A stretch of DNA of 64,000 nt from Brachypodium distachyon. Its lineage: Eukaryota > Streptophyta > Magnoliopsida > Poales > Poaceae. The stretch covers positions 58,679,237-58,743,236 of the forward strand of contig NC_016133.3 of the NCBI RefSeq assembly GCF_000005505.3, given 5' to 3'. Shown here one piece after another: positions 48,960 through 64,000 of the stretch (positions are counted from its first letter, which is position 1; each line of letters begins with the position of its first letter). The position numbers were made by a program, and so were the translations under genes. The notes under the pieces were generated by a model. That model saw only the letters and a list, made by a program, of their open reading frames with translations. It was not told the origin of the DNA and searched no databases.

Positions 48960-50952
48960 GAGGCCACGCATCACGCATGGAGAGGGAGCTCTCAGGGCCG
49001 GAAGCTGCTTGCTGGTAAAGTGGGCTGGCGCATGTGTTTGACTAACAGGAACTTCACAACGAGTGATGCAATGCAAGTATGCAGCTTTCGGTAGTAGGCA
49101 GCTGGACCTGACCAGCAGTCGGATCAATATATCGAGCAATGTGAAATGTGTACTCACGCGTTCCGGACCAATGCAAGCAGACTAAAACTCCAAGTAAAGC
49201 AGAATTGGTCAAGAAAACCTTTAGATTGGGCCCAACGATGTACTAGCATTACAGAACGGGAACAATTGTACGTAGAAGTACGTGGTCAAGTGAAGTGTGT
49301 TACGTGCTTGCATATTGCTTTGCTGTAAGCAAATAAGCTGGACTTGTCCTGAAGTCTTGTCTGACTTGGAATGGCCGAGTCACTCTGGTCAATGATCGCG
49401 TAGTGCATGTACTTTATTCGACAACTCGTTTGCATATGGTCAAATGTCATGGATTTCTTCTCATGGAGCACGACAGCCAGCCTACTCTTCAACTGTTCTT
49501 CGTTGGTCAGAAGTTAGTGCAGTTCATTCTTTTTGTTTCCTTCCAAATGTTCAAGTCAGAGTAGTCCTGGCAAATTTCCAAGAAAATGCACCTTGTACTG
49601 TTCTTTTCCGTGCGTTTCAAGTCGATATACTGTACATTGATCGTACGAGTATTATCCACGATATTTCTATGGCACGCCACTGGACTTTTTTCTTTTTCTT
49701 TCAGAAAGCAGGCAACTGCTCCAGGTGTCCGTTTCAAGCGCTTGGAAGTTGGACTTAGGAGATCTATGAACTGAAATTCCAGCATGGGGTTTGACCTACA
49801 GCTGGTTCGCAACTCACGATGCATAACTGAAACACGGTTAATTCTGGGTTTGTCGTTCCATGTTGGACATTCAACGGCCGTATAAATAAATTTCTGCATT
49901 GCCAGTACGTGCCACACTGTTAGGAAATTTCGGCAGGAAGGATTATTTACTGACCCAAGATTAATTCAAGGTCACGTTCCGCTCTTACGAAAAGCTTGCA
50001 ATTAACCGTCTAGCGAATCTGCCCTTGTTGTATTCGACAGACAGACAGACAAACCAGGACCGTCCCAAACTTCCAGGATTCTTTTTCATTTTTTTACGAA
50101 AATTTACTGAGTTCGTTTTCGCATCAACATTTTGAGCTGAGTTTGAATTACAAGAGCCTTTTTTTAGAGATGAAATTTCAAAATAGGTTTACTTCAGTAT
50201 TAGTGTCGCCTGCAATCCTGTCAGTGAATAATCAGAATGATGGTCGCCTCCAATCCTGTTAGTAGATTGGGCCCAACGATGTAGTACTGGACTTGTTTTT
50301 GGGAAGACTGGTGGCCTGGTGATTGAAGCAAATTCTTCGCTTAGTCCTCGAAAAAGGCCGAGCACCCTTGGGTATTCTTGTTGGGTTTCGTCCTAACATG
50401 ATGGGCTTAGGTACTCACAGTCAGGCTGGGCTTTGTCTGTTCGATTAGCTCAGTCCAAAGTCCAAACTCGGGTGCCCACGGACTGGGTCAGCCTGATTTG
50501 GGTATTCGGCCTACACTTGACCCGACCTCCTTTTTCTTTCCAATTTCCTGCTGAATATCCTGGTCTTTGGGCCACGATCTACAGGTAAACTGTCAATTTT
50601 TTCAGTGGACTCTCCCAGGACCAGGAGCCCAGCTTAAACACCAGGGGCCCGTCAAGCGATCGCCGGGCCTTGTTTTGGCCCGCGGCCACCAAGAGGAGTC
50701 GAGCCCCGGCGCTGTACGGGCGTTGATCCATTCCACTGAAACCTCCCCGATCCCAAGTCGGTCGGACCTTTCAAAACGCGGTATTCCCCGCGTCTCCGTC
50801 TGCTATTTCCCCAGGCAATCTAGGAGCAGGAGAGGGCCCCCGAATCTCCCCTGTCCCCGGCGGCCCTGTCCACCGATCCGAGGCGGCCTGATACTGACAG
50901 CACTCCAGCCCTCAACCATACGAGGACGACCCAGTCGTCTCTTCCCCGGTCA

Positions 50953-50959
50953 TATAAAT
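50953..50959 (+). promoter_or_regulatory. TATA box of HPRYVP gene 1
   Basis: TATAAAT followed by TGCCGC, about 190 bp upstream of the ATG at 51147. The same heptamer followed by CAGCCGC precedes the paralogue at 55534. Confidence 0.65.
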
Positions 50960-51146
50960 TGCCGCTCACTGCAGCCCTTCCAAGCACCCCAACAAACAAT
51001 CCACAACCACAAGCTCAGAGCTCAGCAGCAGCCGTTTAATTTCAGCTTCCGAGTTTCCAACACCACAAGCAACACTAGTACTATCAGCCAAGTCGCCGGA
51101 GATCGCTCTTCTTTACTCTGCTCTGCGTTGCAGCAAGTCCGGAAAA

Positions 51147-51329
51147 ATGTGCCGGATCAGCTGCTGCTTCGGCGGGGACGGCGGGAAGGAGGAGAGCCGT
51201 GGCGCTCCGGCTGCGGCGGCGCACCCGCGTTACGTGCCCAGGAGGGGGCAGGTGCTCAGGACAGCGCTGGGGACGCTCCTGAGCTGCTGGCACCGCCGCC
51301 CCGCCAGGACCCAGCCTCTGCCGCTGTGA
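51147..51329 (+). CDS. Small HPRYVP-motif protein 1 (60 aa)
   Basis: This is an intronless micro-gene. The protein begins MCRISCCFGGDGGKEESRG, with cysteines at 2, 6 and 7 that could be S-acylated for membrane attachment, and no signal peptide. It continues AAAAHPRYVPRRGQVLRTAL into an amphipathic, hydrophobic-basic segment (VLRTALGTLLSCW) and a short Arg/Pro-rich end. The core AHPRYVP[RK]RGxVL[RK]xA is shared with the gene at 55534, on the same strand 4.4 kb away, while the rest differs. Conservation of a short core in two otherwise unlike frames, each with a TATA box, is the reason I call both real. I do not recognise a named family and do not assign a function. Confidence 0.75.
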   Translation: MCRISCCFGGDGGKEESRGAPAAAAHPRYVPRRGQVLRTALGTLLSCWHRRPARTQPLPL

Positions 51330-52257
51330 GGAGATAGGGGTGCTGAGTGCTGCTGACAACAATTTAGGATCCCCTGGAGCCGACGAGCAAATGTAGCTCG
51401 ATTTATCAAGACTATTCTTCTTGTCGCGAGAGATTTCAGTAGTGCATTCTGGCAGGCATTTTGGGATGCGAAATAAGTTCGTCTTGGTTCTATCAAATAT
51501 TTCGTTTGAGTAGGCATGTTGAATTTTTTATGTATCTTGCTTGCCCTCTTGGCAACTTGTGAATTTCTTGCAATCCTGATGAAGGTCTTTTGGCGCGTCA
51601 TGAACTCTTGAGTCAGCTATTCAGGTGCTTGATTTCTTCCATTGAACGTACTAGTATGTAGGTAGTGGTATCTGAGTAGTCGTACGGAGCGGAGAAACAG
51701 TCAGCGGAGAGAGCACTTTTTTTTTCCTGTATTGTTTCAAACAAGAGTACAAGACATGTGTCTCCCTCGAAAGAGAAGGGGCTGGACCTGACGTCCAAAA
51801 CAACTAACGATGGTGGGGGTAAAGTCAGAGGTCAAGGTCAGCGTTTAGACTTGGATTTGGCATTGGACTTGTTTAATTAGTCAGTTCTCGGTCTCCCTGT
51901 TGCCATGGTCGGATCTGAAATCGTGTTGGCTGCACTTGCTGCAGCAGTGGTTCAATCAGATTGGTCCTTGAAAGAAAGTTCAGCACTGGACAAATGTCGT
52001 TGCATTGTCTGAAGCAAAAAAATAACTTTGATTGCTTCTGAACGTTGACTATGGTCCACATTTTCTCACACCCACGCGTACGAGCCTCAACGGAGCAACG
52101 TCATTGCAAGAGCCTCTTCAATTGAAAGGATTCTCATATATTTTTTGTTCCGAAGAAATACATGTCTAAAATCCAGTAGTACAATGAAACAACAATTCAA
52201 TTTGTATTTGTACGGTATAAACAAACAAACAAATTTCGATGAACTAGAAAAAACGGT
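51330..52257. other. Convergent intergenic region
   Basis: This holds the 3' UTR of the first HPRYVP gene (+) and of the NAC gene (-). It is AT-rich, with no recognisable gene or repeat. Confidence 0.6.
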
Positions 52258-54366
52258 TTACTGTGGCGAGTCATCATCGTCTCCGCCGTCTGCCCGTGCG
52301 CTGCCTGGCGGCGAAACCTCGGCATCCACAAAACGCTTCTCATCACCGCCGCCGTCGATGCAGTCCCGTGCGCCGCTCCCCTCGTTCCCTGCCCCAGATA
52401 ACACCGAAGCCTCCGCCGACGCCGGCGCCATTGCTCCGGCAGAATCGCCTGTCGCCAGGACCGGGACCATGGGCTCCCAGCTGCACCCCTGGAACTCCCC
52501 TGCAGCTTCGGACGCGTAAAAGTTGTCAAGCCGGAACTGAGGAAGCATTCCCCCCGCCGTGCCCGCGTCATGGTGGTTGACGAATTCGGGAACGAAGTAC
52601 GGCTGCTGCTGCTGCTGATGCGTGAACGGCATTGTCGGCCCCTGTTGCTGCTGTTGCCTGAATGCCATTATCGCCCCCTGTTGCTGCTGCTGCTGCGCGA
52701 ACGGCATTGTCGGCCGTTGTTGCTGCGCCGCGAAACACGGCGGTGGCCACAGGGAGCTTGGCAACAGCCCTTGCCGTCCCAGCCGGAAGTACTCCTCCAT
52801 GTGCTGCCGGATCACCCGCGCCTCGCGCATCTCTTCCGTCTCCGGCTGCGGCTGCTGCGGCTGTTGCTGCTGAGGAGAAGGTCGTGAGGCCGACGGCGGC
52901 GAGACCGCTTGACCACCCGCCGCTGGGCCCGAAGGCCGCATCGTGGCCATCGCCTGACGCTGCCGCGCCTGGCCGATGAACGGCACCGGCTCCTGGCCGC
53001 GGTACCCCGCCGGTGGCCGCGGCGCCTGCGCCCCGTGATACTGATACCCCATAGGAGCAGCCGCCTGGCCGCGGTACCCTGCCGACATCGGCATTGGCAT
53101 CGGCATGGGTGCGCGAGGGCGGCCACGCATGGCCATCGGCCTCCCAGCTGCAAGTCCTCTTCCGGCGCCTCCGAACGGAACCTGCGTGTTGCCGCCGCCG
53201 TGTGGTACCATGGGCCGTGTTTGTGTCAGAACTTGCTGTGTTGGTGGGCCGAGCTGCGGGCCGTGGTTCCGGAGGCGAGCCCGCTTCGCCGTGGCGGCAT
53301 CCCGGCACGGCGGCTGCCGCTCCTGCAGCACGGGCCTCTTGCCGGCCAGTTTCTCCGAGAGCTTGTTTGGATGCCCAGGCTGGTCATGGCCCGAGGACGT
53401 CGGCCCTAATGGGCTCTCTGTCTGGTCCTCGGAGCAGCTGGGCCCGGCCTCGTCGTCGTTCGTCCCTTTATCCCTCGGGGTCACGTAGATCTTGCACATC
53501 ACGTAGTCGTCCAACTGCCCAAAAATAAATTCGGATCAAAACCAAATAGAGAGAAAACATCACTTTAAGAAAAAGAGTGAGAGAGAGAGAGAGGCTAGCT
53601 AGCTTACGATGCTGTTGTCGCCGCCGTTCTTGTCGATCTCGTTCGCGTATTCGGGGACCATGAGCTCTTGCATGAGCCACTTGGTCTTCTCCTCCGACCC
53701 GATGGGGCCCCGGAAGTATCCCAGCACGCGCTCGCTGTAGACGGTCCCGTCGCTGGTGGATGACTTGTTGTCTTGGATCGACGAGTCCTTGCTGCCCGTC
53801 GACGCCTTCCAGCGCCCGAGCCTGTCGTTCGTGTTCCGGGCCGGCCGCTTCCCTTGATCGTACTTGCGTTCCCGAGGCGACAGGAAGTACCATTCCTTCT
53901 CGCCCCGCTTCGCATGCTTCTCTGCATCACCGGTCAACATGCTAATATAAAACGGAGGGAGTAACTCCTCAAGGGGGAAACATATAATCTCGATATCATC
54001 ATGTTTTTATAAACTCAAGGAGTGAAATCTTGGCTTGCGTTGTAGCTTAAACTTTGGTAAGCTTAAGCTATGTGTGCTTGCAAGAGCTACGGAGTATGTG
54101 CAATTCGAATCATGGGTGAGACAATACACAAGAAGAAGCGGCGGGGTACGCACGTACGTACCGATAAGCTGGTTGGGGTGGCACGTGTACACATTGTCCT
54201 CGATGATGCGATCATTGGGGACGTGCTGCCTGCCCTGCAGCTTAGGGAGGAGGTAGTACGTGATCAGCTCCTCGTCCTTGGGCATGAACCGGAACCCCAG
54301 CGGAAGACACAACTCCTCTCCTCCTTGGATCTTCTTCTTCTCCTTCTCCTCTTCCCGTTCTGCCAT
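52258..54366 (-). CDS. Divergent NAC-domain transcription factor with Gln-rich C-terminus, three exons
   Basis: NAC factors bind DNA through an N-terminal domain of about 150 residues and activate through a variable tail. Exons on - are 54366-54162, 53921-53608 and 53514-52258, which give 591 residues with the usual three-exon NAC structure. Subdomain A reads LPLGFRFMPKDEELITYYLL (canonical LPPGFRFHPTDEELV). Later pieces are VYTCHPNQLI, EWYFLSPRERKY, GRWKASTGSK (canonical GyWKATGxDK), GYFRGPIGSEEKTKWLMQEL and the closing DDYVMCKIY (canonical DDWVLCRIY). Several near-invariant residues are therefore changed (Pro to Leu, His to Met, Thr to Lys). The 400-residue tail is low complexity: PMPMPMPM, two GYRGQ units, and three Gln-run modules separated by MPF or MAF. 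It looks like a fast-evolving grass NAC. DNA binding is likely but not certain. Confidence 0.9.
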
Positions 54367-55533
54367 GCCGCCGAGTGTATATATATACAGAGCTAATTAA
54401 GGGGCCAGCGACTTGTAAGAAAGAAGAAGAGGGGGAGGGAGATCGTTTGGTTTGCATTGGCCGGCCGGGCGCGATGCCAACGGATTTGGATTCTGGCCGT
54501 GGTTTGTAATTACGTAGTCGTACTTGTACGTAGCAGTAGTACCGGGGCGTCGGGTCCAGTACAAACACGGATTCCGACACGAGAACGAAGAGGGGAAAGG
54601 AGGAAGTATGAATCGTCATGATTTGTGCTCTCCTTCCTGCTGAGTCCTGGCCGGAACCCCGTCGATCTCCTGATTCATCAGCCGTCTAGCTCTTGTTCTT
54701 CTGCCACCAATACTTCACTTCTTTTTTGTCAAAGTACTAATTACTCGGTGATAATGTGATATATCAGTACTCACTCGCAGTTGGCTTTCCTGGCCGACAT
54801 TGCTGTTTGCGATTGTGGGGAAAGAAACGACTTGACCGACCAACCATGCATCACCTGGCGCCAACGTCCCTTTCGTGCCAGTTAGTTTCCTCGTGAGACC
54901 GCACGAGGATCGTGCACCAGCCACCAACCAAGCTCGACTTGCAGATTCTCGCCGAGTACTATGAAAAGGCCTTGGATGGACGTGTCCGTGCGTGCCAGTG
55001 GCGCCAATCATCACTGCACTAAACAAATCCCAAATCCCATGACGGAGACACGACTGCAGCGAAGTGTAGTGGATAACGGAAAGGCAGGGAATGGAAATGC
55101 ACCTTTAGCTCGCCGCAATTCGCGAGCATCCCCACGGCCCAGGCAACGACACATGTCGGCCCTCCCGGCAGCCAGCCAGACGTTGTTGCTTCCCTGAAAC
55201 TTTCCCTACTGGCAATAGCTGAATGCAGAACCTGGCACCCTGCAGAGAGGAATCCTGAACCCGATCGAAAAACGACGGCACACGGAAGAGAAACTTCCCG
55301 TAGGCGCCTATAGCTATCTGCAGTAGTATGAATCTGTCGCCATCGATGGATCTCGCGTCACGGTGTCAGTCACTACTTCCGGCCCTGTTCTCACCTGTTT
55401 CCCGACCCTTTCCTCCGATGCAGTATAAATCAGCCGCCGGCCGATGCCTCAACTTCCATTGCTCTGTTTGAGCTACTACCTCCTGCCTCGCCATAGCTAC
55501 ATCGCTTCTCTCCGGAGTATCTTCTGCTGTGCT
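54367..55533. other. Divergent promoter region between NAC gene and HPRYVP gene 2
   Basis: A (TA)n run at 54377-54387 lies only about 15 bp from the NAC ATG, so it may not be its TATA box. The leader of the second HPRYVP gene is at 55430-55533. I see no other gene. Confidence 0.55.
55424..55430 (+). promoter_or_regulatory. TATA box of HPRYVP gene 2
   Basis: TATAAAT, 104 bp upstream of the chosen ATG, identical to the heptamer of the paralogue at 50953. Confidence 0.65.
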
Positions 55534-55740
55534 ATGCGTTGCGGAGGCGGCGGCCCGAAGCCGGTGCCGGTGCCGGCCCACCCTCGCTACGTCCCGAAGA
55601 GAGGGGCCGTGCTGAAGCGGGCCGTTCGCGCCGTGCTCCGCTTCTTTCTCTCCCCGATGAGCCACGGGCCAGCGACGGCGAGCGCCGCCGCCGGCCATGC
55701 GGCAAGTGACAGTGATGGCGCGGCGGAGCAGGGCAACTAG
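55534..55740 (+). CDS. Small HPRYVP-motif protein 2 (68 aa)
   Basis: This is the paralogue of the 51147 gene. From the chosen ATG the protein is MRCGGGGPKPVPVP, then AHPRYVPKRGAVLKRAVRAV and LRFFLSPMSH, and an Ala/Ser/Asp tail ending EQGN. The core and the following amphipathic segment, rich in Leu, Val and Arg, match the first copy. The N-terminal Cys-Gly run differs from its Cys-rich head but also offers an acylation site. I start at 55534 because the core then sits near the N-terminus as in the paralogue; an in-frame ATG at 55444 would add 30 residues and lies only 14 bp from the TATA box, too close to be in the mRNA. The function is unknown to me. The two genes flank the NAC gene. Confidence 0.75.
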   Translation: MRCGGGGPKPVPVPAHPRYVPKRGAVLKRAVRAVLRFFLSPMSHGPATASAAAGHAASDSDGAAEQGN

Positions 55741-56472
55741 GCTTTCGTCCATCTATCCAATAGTAGTACGTTACACGGGCCAACCTTTTTTACCTGGGCC
55801 GTCCGCTAATCAAGCTTCCGTAAGTCAGTTCCGTTGTCTTGGGCTCTTGGCTGCTTGTCCCTCCCTTTGTCGGTGCTGTGCATATGATGCATGTTTGCTT
55901 TTGATAATTTGGTGTTGTACGTGTTTAGTGAGCACTGATGTGTTCCTCTGCTATCTAATACTGATATCATTACAAGTTGCAAAGGATATTGCAGACAATA
56001 GTTTCTGGCATACAAAATAGAGAAAAGCCACAGCCCACAGCCAACGAATGTCACACTCATGCTAACTCACAAGCCTTCGTGCCACTTGTATTTTTAGCTA
56101 TTAAGATTACATTCGGTCGTTGATGCTGCCACTATATATTACTTCTATGTTAGACCGGCAAACAACCTTAAAAAGGAAAAAAAAATACATGACAATCAAT
56201 CTGATGCAAACTTAACCCTCAGTCAAATGTCCGCAGTGATCTTCCTCAAAAATACCTGCTGCAACCTGTGCTGCTTGTTTGCTGCAGCTATCTCAGCCTT
56301 CCTGTTTATCACATTACAATTGTTGATCCGTTACTTTATACTGTGTTTATTTCAGCACACAAGTAGAGGTCAATGCTAGATGAGTAACTTGCGTAGGTTA
56401 CCTCATGAAAGCTGTGTTCCACCACAGATGAGCTTCTGCCAGTGAAGCAATCGCAACATCTGCTTGAACTGA
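55741..56472. other. Convergent intergenic region
   Basis: This holds the 3' UTRs of the second HPRYVP gene (+) and the DEAH helicase (-). I see nothing else in it. Confidence 0.6.
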
Positions 56473-61937
<5,465 letters not shown>

Positions 61938-62881
61938 GCTCGAACTGCAATCCGGGTAAATTGTCAAAAAACCTCGATTACAGCACATAACGGATGCAAG
62001 CTAGGGCGAACCAGCTAAGGCGGCCGGAACGGAACTCACCTTGGAGTTGTCGCCGCCGGTGTGCGAGGGGCGCTGAGTCGCGCGGAGAACGGAGCTTCGC
62101 CGCTGGAGGGCGGTGGCAGACAAGCGCCGAGAGCGGAGGTGGAGTCTGGGCAGCGAGAGAAAGGAGGAGAGCAACAGGGTTGGCGGCGCCGGCGCGCTTC
62201 TGGCCGGAGCGATGCCTAGGGCCACGTGTTGGGCAGTTGGGCTTGGGTTCTAAGTGCTGAGGAGGCAGGAGGCCCAATAGGTCAATAAGAAAACGGCCAG
62301 GCCCAGTGAACCCACGAGGCCCATACACGTAATCCCCAAAAAGAAAAAAAAAACGCAATTTCTCGAAGGAAAATTTTTTTTTGATCTAGCGGCGGCGGCG
62401 GCCCGGACCGACGGCCTCCTGCGCTAGCGAGGACTGAGAGGACGCCGCGGCTGGTCGAGATGAAGAGGTCCCTCGCCGGTGGTGGTGCAGGGCGCCGGAA
62501 AGGAGGAGCACCCTCTCTCCGTTGAGCCGTCCTGCGCCGGGGAGGACTGGGGCGGCAACGGCGGACTGGGGAGCAGCGGGACGGGTGGCGGCACAGCGAG
62601 GAGGAGAGAAAGGGAGCAGCCGCGATCTGGAGACGAGCAGACGAGGAGGCTCGTTCTTTCCTAGTTTAATGGGTAATACCCATACCCTCCCCATATCTAC
62701 TGGGCAAAATGAAGTTGGCCCATAACCCGACCCAAATGAATGGGTAAACGGGTAATGGGCCAGGAACGGCAACCTGATTCCGGTCCCGGTCACACGAAAC
62801 TCGGACCAGACGAGACGACGACGACGACGGCCTCTGCTGCGTCGTCCGCTCCCCGACCCTCAGATCGCCGCCGCCTTCGCC
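61938..62881. promoter_or_regulatory. Shared head-to-head promoter region (helicase and nicastrin)
   Basis: The start codons of the helicase (-) and nicastrin (+) are 944 bp apart. The helicase leader occupies the part to about 62200, with a likely intron between its first non-coding exon and the ATG. A GC-rich middle and a GGGTAA/TTACCC-rich stretch (62660-62760) follow. Frames of up to 135 codons here show no domain. Confidence 0.5.
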
Positions 62882-64000
62882 ATGGCGGCCGGCTCTGCGG
62901 CTTGCCTCCACGGGGCCGTCGCCTGCGCCGTCCTCCTCTTCCTCGCTTCCGCCGTCTCCGGTGAGTTGGTCCTCTGTATCCTCGCCTATGCAAAACCCTC
63001 TCTCTCAAACCCAAAAAAAATCGACTAGTCGCTCTGTTCATGTGGGGGAAAAATTGAGAGCAGTCGAGACGATCGCACTCTTCCTCTCAACCTTCTGTTC
63101 AGTCCACTAAGCTTTTTGGGTAAATCCGTGTAGGGTTTAGGTCCATCTCAGTGCGACCTTGAAGTGAATCAAGTAATGGGTTACTGGAACTACTTAGTTG
63201 GTTGTAAGCTTTGGCAATCCCATATTCCCATGCGTGCTTATGAATTGTGTCTGGATCGCTCGTGCTTTTGATGTGTCCCTGTTTTGCGCTACCTCAATTC
63301 TAGATGTTACTAGGTTAATATGGTTGCTGTACATGCTTGCCTGCTTTTCGCTCATGTCGTGTGCTTGGACTATTACAGCTGGGAGATAAATTTGCAAAAT
63401 AATGTGATAAGTTCTGGCATCTCTATACCTACCAGCTCTTTTATTTTCATTCTATAGCTATATGCTGATGGTGCTTTTTATGTACTTCTAGGAGATGTTG
63501 CCACACTGGAATCTGTTCCAGATCTTGTGAAGGCGATGTATGTAAACATTGAAAGCTTCCCTTGTGTGAGGTTGCTAAATCTTTCTGGTGAAATCGGCTG
63601 CTCTAGTAAGTATCTTTGTTGGCCCTTATGCTGTATGCTTTAAATTAAGCTGGTTGTCATGATCTGTGATCACGAAAAGATAAACAACTCCATGTCATTA
63701 AACATAATTGGTTCTCTGTGTTTCTTTTATGTAATCAGATCCTGGGCACGGCCAGATTATTGCACCGATTGTAAGATTTAAAAACATCGGTGACCAGTTG
63801 GTTCAACCGTCGACAGTTCTTCTTCCCTTAGATCAGATGCGAGATTTCTTTCTGAGGTATACAAGATCAGATTGCCGTTACCTTATATTCAGATAATTGT
63901 AGATGTTCTTTTCATGTTTGTCATCATCAGTCAAAGGTTTCTGTGCCTCTTTTCCTTGATGGAAAAACAGGGAGATCAGATTGTCGATACCTTATATTTA
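62882..64000 (+). CDS. Nicastrin (gamma-secretase subunit), first three exons (partial)
   Basis: Nicastrin is the large glycoprotein of the gamma-secretase complex, which cleaves membrane proteins together with presenilin. The visible exons are 62882-62960, 63492-63605 and 63739-63856, with agreeing phases. The first encodes a signal peptide (MAAGSAACLHGAVACAVLLF then LASAVSG). The next two give VATLESVPDLVKAMYVNIES, FPCVRLLNLSGEIGCSNPGH and a segment ending LLPLDQMRDFFLR. The block FPCVRLLNLSGEIGCSNPG is strongly conserved in plant nicastrins as I remember them. The remaining exons lie beyond the window. The sequence after 63856 is intron, and I do not accept the AG at 63969-63970 as the next acceptor because the following codons do not fit the family. 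Confidence 0.9.
63864..64000. repeat. 28-bp direct repeat at the window edge, period 109 bp
   Basis: AGATCAGATTGCCGTTACCT and eight more bases (63864-63891) recur at 63973-64000 with three changes. The first copy begins just inside a nicastrin intron. The window stops at the end of the second copy, so further units may follow. Confidence 0.75.

Larger units (their letters stand above)
48808..51146. other. Divergent intergenic region
   Basis: This separates peptide copy 4 (-) from the first HPRYVP gene (+). A 22-24 bp repeat, AGATTGGGCCCAACGATGTA, occurs at about 49225 and again at about 50264. The 50600-51146 stretch is the GC-rich promoter and leader of the next gene. A 256-codon frame there (50567-51337) is out of frame with the real gene and has no domain. 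Confidence 0.55.

Noticed and set aside
50567..51337. 256-codon + frame over the HPRYVP gene 1 promoter
   Set aside because: It spans the TATA box, is in a different frame from the conserved micro-protein and shows no domain.
52568..53308. 246-codon - frame inside the NAC gene
   Set aside because: It is an alternative frame of the low-complexity Gln/Pro tail.
62386..62793. 135-codon - frame between the helicase and nicastrin
   Set aside because: It is GC-rich with no domain, and lies in the shared promoter region.

Overview
This window is nuclear DNA from a grass, most likely a small-genome pooid such as Brachypodium. Three things point there. The genes are spliced plant genes with GC-rich exons. 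The spaces between them hold Stowaway (TA target site) and Tourist (TTA target site) MITEs and little else that is mobile. From memory, a neighbouring dynamin-2, GH9 endoglucanase and CRE1-type cytokinin receptor also sit together on the long arm of rice chromosome 2. That synteny and the genus are inference.

Layout from left to right. The C-terminal end of a dynamin-2 (DRP2) gene is on + (90-1216), convergent with a five-exon GH9 endoglucanase on - (2158-5242). An 8.4 kb gene-free stretch follows and carries a SINE-like insertion with a clean 16-bp target duplication. Next is an eleven-exon CHASE-domain cytokinin receptor histidine kinase on - (13610-19249). Another gene-free stretch holds a complex tandem duplication at 23.0-25.2 kb. 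A single-exon U-box/ARM E3 ligase is on + (28097-29491).

From 33.7 to 48.8 kb, four short genes on - encode small secreted peptide precursors with a C-terminal two-cysteine motif. The first three are clear duplicates that still share promoter and 3'-end sequence. The fourth is diverged. A ten-exon ASY3/PAIR3-type meiotic axis gene (38657-43907, -) lies between copies two and three.

Beyond the peptide cluster, a divergent glutamine-rich NAC transcription factor (52258-54366, -) is flanked by two paralogous micro-genes on + (51147 and 55534). Both encode 60-68 aa proteins that share an AHPRYVP[RK]RGxVL core. The window ends with a ten-exon DEAH-box RNA helicase of the DHX37/Dhr1 type (56473-61937, -) in head-to-head orientation with the 5' part of a nicastrin gene (62882 onward, +).

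There is no operon logic here. The conserved genes (membrane fission, cell wall, hormone perception, ubiquitin ligation, meiosis, ribosome biogenesis, gamma-secretase) are ordinary collinear grass genes. The less described content is the pair of small-protein families, the peptide precursors and the HPRYVP proteins. I did not recognise an established name for either with confidence.
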